A stretch of DNA of 12,699 nucleotides from an uncultured Lentisphaeria bacterium (GTDB taxonomy: Bacteria > Verrucomicrobiota > Lentisphaeria > JABSQK01 > CAJWLW01), in contig CAJWLW010000113.1 of assembly GCA_913042885.1 (NCBI GenBank), forward strand, positions 1-12,699. The letters run 5' to 3'. The notes below the pieces were generated by a model. It ran no database searches, had not been told where the DNA came from, and saw only the letters and a program-made list of their open reading frames with translations. Positions 1 through 6,356 of this stretch are shown here, one piece after another. Both the position numbers and the translations under genes were made by a program. Each line of letters opens with the position of its first letter. Within the stretch, counting starts at the first letter, position 1.

Positions 1-683
1 CCGGCCCGGTTTTTACAAACATCGTGCTGGCTGACGAAATCAACCGCACACCGCCCAAAACCCAGGCGGCACTGCTGCAGGCGATGCAGGAACATGAGGT
101 CAGCGCCGGCGGTAAGACGTATAAACTCGATGCACCGTTCTTCGTGCTGGCGACCCAGAACCCAATCGACCAGGAGGGCACCTACCCGCTGCCGGAGGCG
201 CAGAAGGACCGATTCCTGATGAACATCCTGATCGGCTATCCTGACCGCGACGAGGAAGAGGGTATTGTCGAGCATACAACCACCAACGAGTCAGTCGAGA
301 TCGACTCGATCTGTGACGGGCGCGCTCTGATCAGGTTCCAGCGACTGATCCGCGACATCCCGGTCTCGAAGCATGTAACCGGCTACGCTGTTGACCTGGT
401 GCGCGCCACCCGGCCAACGGAATCGGACGCGCTGGAATTTGTCAAGGAGCAGGTAAGCTGGGGTGCCGGGCCGCGCGCCAGTCAGGCCCTGATCCTCTGC
501 GCCAAATGCCAGGTCGCTCTGGATGGGCGCATGAACGTGTCCACCGACGATGTGCGGCGTGTGGCGCTGCCGGTGATGCGGCACCGTATCCTTTGCAGCT
601 TCCGCGCCGAAGCCGAAGGCATCACCACGGATGACATCGTCAGCCGGTTGATCGAGGAAATTCCCGAACGCGCCACCCAATGA
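1..683 (+). CDS. MoxR-family AAA+ ATPase, C-terminal part (5' end outside window)
   Basis: This gene is cut by the left edge; the reading frame is open from base 3, and about 226 residues are visible of a family that is usually about 310-340 long. The Walker A region is therefore missing. Visible motifs are the Walker B stretch IVLADEINR (bases 21-47), the following PPKTQAALLQAMQE segment, sensor 1 in VLATQNP, and the arginine-finger region PEAQKDRF. The C-terminal lid carries GAGPRASQALI. This order is diagnostic of MoxR ATPases, which hydrolyse ATP and are thought to act as chaperones that remodel or mature partners, often together with von Willebrand A proteins. The next three genes are such partners. 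The stop overlaps the start of the DUF58 gene in an ATGA, so the two are very probably translated together. The GTG at base 24 is internal to the gene and is not its start. Family assignment is secure; the specific substrate is unknown. Confidence 0.96.
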   Translation, partial: GPVFTNIVLADEINRTPPKTQAALLQAMQEHEVSAGGKTYKLDAPFFVLATQNPIDQEGTYPLPEAQKDRFLMNILIGYPDRDEEEGIVEHTTTNESVEIDSICDGRALIRFQRLIRDIPVSKHVTGYAVDLVRATRPTESDALEFVKEQVSWGAGPRASQALILCAKCQVALDGRMNVSTDDVRRVALPVMRHRILCSFRAEAEGITTDDIVSRLIEEIPERATQ

Positions 684-1705
684 GGACGTCTCCCCCAAGC
701 CTCTGGTGGCATCGCCTCGGACCGTCGGCAAGCGGGCTGCTGCAAAAACTGCACCGCGCCTGGACCGCAAAGCGCCAGGCCGCCGACAGCCCAACTGTGA
801 TGACCGGGTCTGATCCGCAGCACTACTTCGATCCCGACATCCTGGCCCGGGTCGGATTCTCGCCCTTGCTTGCCCGGCTGGTCGTCGAAGGGTTTATCAG
901 CGGGCTGCACAAGAGTCCGTTTCACGGCTTCTCCGTCGAGTTTGTCGATTACCGCGAATACGTCCCCGGCGACGACCTCAAGAACATCGACTGGCCGCTG
1001 TTCGCCCGCACCGACCACTACTACATCAAGCGATTCGAAGACGAGACCAACCTGCGCTGCACGATTCTGCTCGACAACTCCGCGTCGATGGCGTTCGGCA
1101 CCGGCGCCCTGACGAAGTGGGATTACAGTTGCTTCCTCGCCAGTTGTCTGGCATATCTGATGCTGAAGCAGCAGGATGCCGTCGGGCTGTCACTGTTCGG
1201 CGATACTGCCGGCGCGCTCGTCCGCCCGCGGGCGCAGCGGACACATCTGCAGCAGTTGATGAAAGTCATGATGGACCATGCCCCGACCGGCGGCACCAAC
1301 ATTGCCCGCAGCCTCGAGTCCGCCATTCACAAGCTCAAACGGCGCGGCCAGGTCGTGGTCATCAGTGACCTGATCGATGACCCTGAGGAGACCCTCAAGG
1401 CGCTTCGTCTCCTGGCCAGCAATCGCCATGATGTGATTGTCTTTCAGATTCAGGATCCCGCCGAGCTCGAGTTTTCGTTTCAGGGCGCGACGCTGTTTCG
1501 GGACCTGGAAACCGACGAAGAACTCGAGATCGATCCGTCGACGGTGCGCACCGCTTACCTCGCGCGCATGCAGGAAGTCAGCGAATTCTACCGCACCGGC
1601 CTGGCCGAGGTGGAGATCGATCACCACCTGATCAATACCCGCCAGCCTTATCATGAGGCGTTGTCGATCTATCTCGACGGGCGGAGCAAGGTGCACCGGC
1701 GATGA
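680..1705 (+). CDS. DUF58 domain protein with vWA-like MIDAS, MoxR partner
   Basis: This 341-residue protein has the DUF58 signature: RLVVEGFISGLHKSPFHGFS (about 66-85), then YREYVPGDDLKNIDW (91-105) and RTDHYYIKRFEDETN (110-124). The vWA-like fold follows with an intact metal-site set: DNSAS at 132-136, T206 in GGTNIA and D230 in VISDLIDD. No membrane segment or signal peptide is visible, so it is probably cytosolic or peripheral. DUF58 proteins are commonly encoded next to MoxR ATPases and are thought to be their partners, but their biochemical role is unclear. The ATG at 680 overlaps the upstream stop (ATGA). The nearest purine-rich sequence (gagga, 654-658) is too far upstream to serve it, so translation would rely on coupling. 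A second ATG at 800 would remove 40 residues that are not obviously part of the conserved domain, so the true N-terminus is uncertain. The gene ends in another ATGA overlap with the next gene. Confidence 0.94.
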   Translation: MRTSPPSLWWHRLGPSASGLLQKLHRAWTAKRQAADSPTVMTGSDPQHYFDPDILARVGFSPLLARLVVEGFISGLHKSPFHGFSVEFVDYREYVPGDDLKNIDWPLFARTDHYYIKRFEDETNLRCTILLDNSASMAFGTGALTKWDYSCFLASCLAYLMLKQQDAVGLSLFGDTAGALVRPRAQRTHLQQLMKVMMDHAPTGGTNIARSLESAIHKLKRRGQVVVISDLIDDPEETLKALRLLASNRHDVIVFQIQDPAELEFSFQGATLFRDLETDEELEIDPSTVRTAYLARMQEVSEFYRTGLAEVEIDHHLINTRQPYHEALSIYLDGRSKVHRR

Positions 1706-3882
1706 TCAACTTCCTGGCGCCTTCTGCTCTGTTCGGTCTGGCATTGCTCGCCATTCCGCTGGCAATCCACCTTTTTCAACCACGCAAGGTGAGACATACG
1801 CCGTTCAGCTCCCTGCGCTGGCTCTTCCAGACCGAACAGCGGTTGGCACGGCGGATCAAGTGGCACCAGATCCTGTTGTTGCTGATTCGCGCCGCTTTCG
1901 TCACGGTGATCGTGCTGGCGCTGGCCCGGCCGCAATACTACGGCGGCGGCAAAGCGGAAGTCGTCGAGCGCTTCATCGTGCTGGACACCAGTCGCAGTAT
2001 GGCATACCGCACCGCGGATCAAAAGACGCCGTTGGAGACTGGTCGGGAATTCGTCAGCGAACTGATCATGCGCAGCCGCGCCGGTGACCGGACAGCTGTA
2101 CTTCTGACGAATTCGCGCACGCAGATTCTCACATCGTTGACCGATGACCTGGAGTCCGCGTTGCCGGCCGTCGAGCGGGCTACAACGGGCATTGCCGGTA
2201 CGGATCTGAACACTGCATTGGCAACCGTGCAGTCGATGCTGCCGCAGTGCCGAGAGGACGCCAGGATCAAGTTGTACTTCGTTACCGACAACCATCAGCA
2301 GTCGTGGTCGCCTGCCGAGGTGCAGGCGTTCGTTACAGACGCCAAGCGCCCCGTGCAGGTCCAGATCATACAAGTGGGCGTGATGTCTCCGAGGAATGCC
2401 TGGATTGCCGACGCGCAGGTGAGACCCGGCGGAGCAGAAGGACAAACCACCGTAGTGGTAGACATTGCGTGCAGCGGTGAAGGCGACCAGCGGCGGCAGC
2501 TCCACATTGGCGACTCGTCAGAGCCGGTCGATCTGAAACCCGGCGGCAGCCGGCGCGTGACGTTCTCGATTCCGTCCATCGACGATCCAAAGAAGGAGAT
2601 CATTGAGATCCGGCTTGAACCGCCCGACAGCCTGCCGGAAGACGACGTTATGTATGTTGATCTGTCATCGGGCGGCGGTTTGCGTGTGCTGCTGGTAGAG
2701 CAGGCGACTTCCCGTGTCCCTTCGCTGCGGCCGGGTTTTCACGTGAATGTTGCCATGGAAGCCCTGTCCCGCCGCACCGGCAATATCAGTGTCACAATGA
2801 AATCTCCGGGCAACCTGATTCCCGCGGACATCCTCGATGCGGAGGTGATCATCCTTGCCGATGTCGCCAGCCTGACGGACGCAACGCTGTCGGCGCTCGA
2901 GGCACGGGTCAAGGCGGGTGCCGGCCTGGCCGTTTTCCTCGGACCATCGGTGAACCGGGAATTCTACAACACCGGGATGCACGATCCCCTTCATCCTCAG
3001 GACAGCCTCTTGCCTTTGCCTTTGGCGCCGGTCGGCGAACCCGCCGGGGGTCGCCCCGTGTCGTTGAAAAACATCGATTGGACGCACGAGTTGTTTGCCG
3101 GGCTGCTGGATCCAAAGCTTGGCGACATCTCAGTGGCGCGAGTGAAGCGGTTTTACACGTTCAACGCCAATGCGATCAACGCCTCGCAAGTCCTGGCGTG
3201 GATCGAGGACGACGTGCCGGCGGTAATCGAGCATGCGCTGGGCCCCGGCCGAATCCTGATCTTCAACATGACCGCCAACGACACCTGGTCGGACCTGCCG
3301 CGGCGCAACAGTTTCATTCCGCTCATCGACCGCATACTGACCTTCCTGGGCAGTGCCAGAGCACGTCAGTTCACCGCCGACGAGACTGTGGTGGTTGTAT
3401 TGCCAAGTGTAAACGAGGGTGAAGCAATCGTCGTCGAGGGGCCGGACGGCACGCCGGTACAGTCGACAATCAATACCGTCAACGGTCGGACATTTGTGCG
3501 ATTGGACAACATCTCGCAAGCCGGTGTTTTCCACATAATCCCCGGTGGCGACACGAGCAGGGCGGTACCGCTCATCATACGTCCCGGGCTTAGCGACAGT
3601 ATACCGACACCGATCGACACGGAGCTGCTTGGCAGTTGGTGGGCACCTGCTGATTTCTCTGTCGTCAATGCCGACAGAGAGCTCGAGCAGTTGTCGAAAA
3701 CGACACACCTGGCGCTGTCGCCATGGTTGATATGCCTGGCTTGCCTGTTGTTTCTAGCGGAGATGTATCTGGTGCATCGATTGTGTCCGCGTCTCAATCC
3801 AGCCGTAACCACGATGCTGGTAAGCCACGAGTCCAACCAGTCTTCTGAAACGCTTCATCGCACCGTTAATCACTCCTCTTGA
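1702..3882 (+). CDS. BatA-type membrane protein with vWA domain and amidotransferase-like region
   Basis: The protein has 726 residues. The N-terminus is a typical BatA (aerotolerance regulator N-terminal) domain: a first membrane helix at about 4-24, the motif HLFQPRKVRHTPFSSLRWL, and a second helix at about 54-75 ending in LARPQY. A vWA domain follows with an intact MIDAS: DTSRS (95-99), T167 in GTDLN and D196 in FVTDN. Residues about 235-320 look like a beta-rich linker. About 326-550 resembles the class I glutamine-amidotransferase-like fold seen in these clusters (LRVLLVEQ, AEVIILADV, GAGLAVFLGP, GPGRILIFNM), without a recognisable catalytic cysteine. A third helix lies at about 672-694, followed by a polar tail of about 30 residues. 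Most of the chain between helices 2 and 3 would lie on one side of the membrane, probably the periplasmic side. The start overlaps the DUF58 stop; AAGG at 1688-1691 can act as Shine-Dalgarno. Likely role: membrane partner of the MoxR/DUF58 pair. The substrate is unknown. Confidence 0.92.
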   Translation: MINFLAPSALFGLALLAIPLAIHLFQPRKVRHTPFSSLRWLFQTEQRLARRIKWHQILLLLIRAAFVTVIVLALARPQYYGGGKAEVVERFIVLDTSRSMAYRTADQKTPLETGREFVSELIMRSRAGDRTAVLLTNSRTQILTSLTDDLESALPAVERATTGIAGTDLNTALATVQSMLPQCREDARIKLYFVTDNHQQSWSPAEVQAFVTDAKRPVQVQIIQVGVMSPRNAWIADAQVRPGGAEGQTTVVVDIACSGEGDQRRQLHIGDSSEPVDLKPGGSRRVTFSIPSIDDPKKEIIEIRLEPPDSLPEDDVMYVDLSSGGGLRVLLVEQATSRVPSLRPGFHVNVAMEALSRRTGNISVTMKSPGNLIPADILDAEVIILADVASLTDATLSALEARVKAGAGLAVFLGPSVNREFYNTGMHDPLHPQDSLLPLPLAPVGEPAGGRPVSLKNIDWTHELFAGLLDPKLGDISVARVKRFYTFNANAINASQVLAWIEDDVPAVIEHALGPGRILIFNMTANDTWSDLPRRNSFIPLIDRILTFLGSARARQFTADETVVVVLPSVNEGEAIVVEGPDGTPVQSTINTVNGRTFVRLDNISQAGVFHIIPGGDTSRAVPLIIRPGLSDSIPTPIDTELLGSWWAPADFSVVNADRELEQLSKTTHLALSPWLICLACLLFLAEMYLVHRLCPRLNPAVTTMLVSHESNQSSETLHRTVNHSS

Positions 3883-3970
3883 TCGAGCCACAGTGACATT
3901 GGATAATTGATGAATAGTGAGATCACGAGTTTTCCCTGACCAGCACCTCACACCTGACACCTGAATTCGC
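3883..3970. other. 88-base gap inside the MoxR/vWA cluster
   Basis: This is the only real gap inside the MoxR/vWA cluster. It looks more AT-rich than the genes on either side and contains a short heptamer repeat directly before the next start codon. No convincing promoter pair, terminator hairpin or strong Shine-Dalgarno sequence was found. The two flanking genes encode proteins of the same type, so co-transcription through the gap is the simplest reading. Confidence 0.5.
3944..3964 (+). repeat. Three tandem heptamers (CACCTSA)
   Basis: Three back-to-back seven-base units are seen: CACCTCA at 3944-3950, then CACCTGA at 3951-3957 and again at 3958-3964. A partial CCCTGAC lies just upstream at 3934-3940. 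The array ends six bases before the ATG at 3971, where a Shine-Dalgarno sequence would be expected. It may be a short example of a dispersed intergenic heptamer repeat, or a protein-binding or slippage site. With three units, chance is not excluded. Confidence 0.6.
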
Positions 3971-6223
3971 ATGTTGCCGATATCCACCATGAACTTGCTG
4001 CCGATCGTATCGATCTGGTTCATTGCGGTCGTTGCAACGGCACTGCTGATATTGCTTGTTTACGGATCCCGTCAGCTGATCGAGCGCAACGTGCCGCAGC
4101 GTTGGATGATGATTCTGTTCAGCTTGCGCGTGCTTATCATCATTGTCTTCGTTCTGTGCCTGTTGCGTCCGGCATTATCGAAGTGGCGGGAGGAAAAACT
4201 GCAACCGACGCTGCTCGTCCTGGCCGATGTCTCGCGCAGCATGAGCGAGGCGGGAGGATCCGGCAAGGGCACGCGCTTCGACGAGACGGTCGGCGTGCTG
4301 CTTGCCCCGCAGGGCATTGCCCGTCTCGAGCAGGCGTATGACCTGCACTGCTATGCATTTGATGACAGTACACGGCCGATCGCACCCGACACGCTTGCAT
4401 CCATAGAACCGAAGAGCGAGTCGACCCGTATCGGTCAAAGCCTGGAGTCGGCATGGAACCAGTATCGATCGAGCAGTGGCGCCACAGCGTCCAAGGAAGC
4501 TGCGCGGGTGCTGCTGATCAGCGACGGTGCCAACCTGGCCGGTGACGATGCCTTGGGCGCGGCGCAGCGTCTGGGTCTGAGAGTGGACACATTGACACCC
4601 GCACCAGGACATGACGAGGCGGATCTTCCGGCGCTGCATATTGCAGATGTGCAGAGCAGCAATCGTGTACTGGTTAATTCAGAGACGCGATTCCGCGTCA
4701 CGCTTGCCGGTCGCGCAGATGGTGAGCAAGCGCTGACAGCCACGTACAACGGCAAGCCGTTCTTTGAACATTCAATCACTGCCGCAGCCGGAGATGTCGA
4801 GACGCGTGTCATCGTTACGCATCGACCGAAGACCCCCGGCATTTCCCGATACGCCTTCTCCGTGACACCCGCTGCCGAAGAAACGATGCCGGCTTATGAA
4901 GTCAATGTCCACGTCGTCGATGCGAAATTCGAGGTTCTTATTCTGGAAGATACCTGGCGCTGGGAGTTCAAGTATCTCCGTCGTGTATTGGAGGATGATC
5001 CCAGCTTCAACCTGACGGCGTTCCTGGCGCGTGGCAGAGCTTCGTACGTACAATTCAGTGAACCCGAACGCGGGGTCTCGCTTGCCGGATTCCCCGAAGG
5101 CCCCGCTGAGATTGACTGGTTCGATATCATTGTTCTGGGCAATGTCGATCCGGACCGCTGGTCGCGGCGGCTGGCCTCGGCAATTGCCGACAGCGTTGTG
5201 GAGCGGGGCAAGTCGCTGATCATCATTGCCGGACCCGACATCGGGCGGCTGGCCCGGGTCCCGGAGCTGGGACCGCTTTTCCCGGTTGAGATCGGCGCCC
5301 GCACCGGTGTCCCGATTGAGGGGCCGGTCTCTCTGCAAATCAACGCCGAGGCCGGCGCGATGCCGTACTTCTCTGTCAGGCCCGAGACACACCAGATGCT
5401 GCCGGCGCAGGCATTGCCTCCCGTCGATCGCATCTATGCACCTATTCGCAAACGTCCAGCTGCGACTGTACTCCTCGAAGCACAGCAGCACGCCAACGCC
5501 TATGGGAATCTTATCGTCATGGCCGAGCACACCGTAGGGCGCGGACGGGTCCTTTATATCGGTACGGACACCCTGTGGAAGTGGCACATGTACGGTGCGC
5601 GGGACAAGGCCAGAGGGACCTTGCACAGGCGGTTCTGGCAGCAAACGCTGCGCGCACTGGCGCCGCCGCTGGCGGGATCCGATGGCGGCAATCTGTCGGT
5701 GCGGACCGATCGCTCCCGCTATACTGCCGGTGAGCGGGTGGCGCTCACCGCCGAGCTGTATCCGCTCGAGGCCTCTGCAGCGGTCAAGATCGCTGCGACT
5801 GTTGTCATGCCGGACGGCCAGCGGCTGGTCGTGCCGGTCACACCCGATCCGCGCACACCCAGCAAACGGATCGCGGAGTTTCGTGTGTTCGCGCCGGGCC
5901 GCTGTCGGATCACCACCACCGCTACCCGCAACGGCGAGCTCATTGCCGAGAGCGTGACAACTGTCGACGTCCAGGCGGCGCTTGGGGAGTCGGACAATAT
6001 CGCGGTCAACGCTGGATTGATGGCGGCACTTGCCCAAGCAACCGGCGGTACGGTCATCGATGCAGTCGATCAAGAGACCTGGCCGACCGAGCCGGAGACC
6101 GCCGAGCGGACCGTGCGGCGTGTCGTGATTCACGATCTATGGTACAACTTCGCGCTGCCCTTGCTGCTCTTCGGTCTGCTCGGCATCGACTGGCTGCTGC
6201 GCCTGCTCCGGGGATATTTCTGA
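3971..6223 (+). CDS. Membrane vWA protein with glutamine-amidotransferase-like domain
   Basis: This 750-residue protein has two N-terminal membrane helices (about 9-31 and 45-66, the second ending in LLRPALSKW). A vWA domain follows with MIDAS residues DVSRS (86-90), T152 in STRIGQ and D185 in LLISDGAN. Residues about 222-316 are beta-rich and Ig-like. About 319-535 resembles the class I glutamine-amidotransferase-like fold: FEVLILEDTWRWEFKYL, WFDIIVLGNV, SLIIIAGPDIGRL and GRGRVLYIGTDTLWKW. No nucleophilic cysteine sits at the expected elbow, so amidotransferase activity is doubtful. A further beta domain (about 572-668) and a C-terminal helix (about 725-745) complete it. The layout parallels the preceding BatA-type protein. 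The start is uncertain: the ATGs at 3971 and 3989 both lack a good Shine-Dalgarno, and the shorter form begins right at the first helix. It is probably the last gene of the MoxR cluster here, acting at the membrane with the MoxR/DUF58 partners. The exact function is unknown. Confidence 0.9.
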   Translation: MLPISTMNLLPIVSIWFIAVVATALLILLVYGSRQLIERNVPQRWMMILFSLRVLIIIVFVLCLLRPALSKWREEKLQPTLLVLADVSRSMSEAGGSGKGTRFDETVGVLLAPQGIARLEQAYDLHCYAFDDSTRPIAPDTLASIEPKSESTRIGQSLESAWNQYRSSSGATASKEAARVLLISDGANLAGDDALGAAQRLGLRVDTLTPAPGHDEADLPALHIADVQSSNRVLVNSETRFRVTLAGRADGEQALTATYNGKPFFEHSITAAAGDVETRVIVTHRPKTPGISRYAFSVTPAAEETMPAYEVNVHVVDAKFEVLILEDTWRWEFKYLRRVLEDDPSFNLTAFLARGRASYVQFSEPERGVSLAGFPEGPAEIDWFDIIVLGNVDPDRWSRRLASAIADSVVERGKSLIIIAGPDIGRLARVPELGPLFPVEIGARTGVPIEGPVSLQINAEAGAMPYFSVRPETHQMLPAQALPPVDRIYAPIRKRPAATVLLEAQQHANAYGNLIVMAEHTVGRGRVLYIGTDTLWKWHMYGARDKARGTLHRRFWQQTLRALAPPLAGSDGGNLSVRTDRSRYTAGERVALTAELYPLEASAAVKIAATVVMPDGQRLVVPVTPDPRTPSKRIAEFRVFAPGRCRITTTATRNGELIAESVTTVDVQAALGESDNIAVNAGLMAALAQATGGTVIDAVDQETWPTEPETAERTVRRVVIHDLWYNFALPLLLFGLLGIDWLLRLLRGYF

Positions 6224-6246
6224 TCTCTGTCTCAAAGCCGTTCCAT

Positions 6247-6265
6247 GGGGTGATGAAGGGGTGAT
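6247..6265 (+). repeat. Short direct repeat GGGGTGAT x2
   Basis: The octamer GGGGTGAT occurs at 6247-6254 and again at 6258-6265, eleven bases (one helical turn) apart, in the 133-base gap between the vWA cluster and the glycosidase genes. This spacing would suit two copies of a regulator half-site placed on one face of the helix. No other support was found, and chance is a fair alternative. Confidence 0.3.
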
Positions 6266-6311
6266 TAGAGAGTAATGTCCCGCCGTATCAAATTCGCCAC
6301 TGCCGAATAGT

Positions 6312-6343
6312 CTTGTCAACGGAAAGTCCCGGCAACTGACAAG
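6312..6343 (+). promoter_or_regulatory. Inverted repeat overlapping the Shine-Dalgarno of the DUF4838 gene
   Basis: CTTGTCA at 6312-6318 is a perfect reverse complement of TGACAAG at 6337-6343, with 18 bases between. Inside the spacer, CGG (6320-6322) can pair with CCG (6329-6331). The right arm covers the first part of AAGGA (6341-6345), the best Shine-Dalgarno for the ATG at 6357. The structure could hide the ribosome site in mRNA, or the repeat could be an operator in DNA. No run of T follows, so it is not a standard terminator for the + strand. Confidence 0.4.
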
Positions 6344-6356
6344 GAAAAAACGCCTC

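Noticed and set aside
4772..6133. Reverse-strand open frame (453 codons) under the second vWA gene
   Set aside because: The forward gene has clear vWA, amidotransferase-like and membrane segments in the right order; the reverse product matches nothing I recognise.
3971..6223. Active glutamine amidotransferase
   Set aside because: The fold-like strands are present, but no cysteine sits at the nucleophile elbow (the segment reads IIIAGPDIGRL), so enzyme activity is not claimed.
6224..6272. TCTCT (6224-6228) and AGAGA (6267-6271) as a terminator for the vWA cluster
   Set aside because: The loop would be 38 bases, the stem only five weak pairs, and no T run follows.
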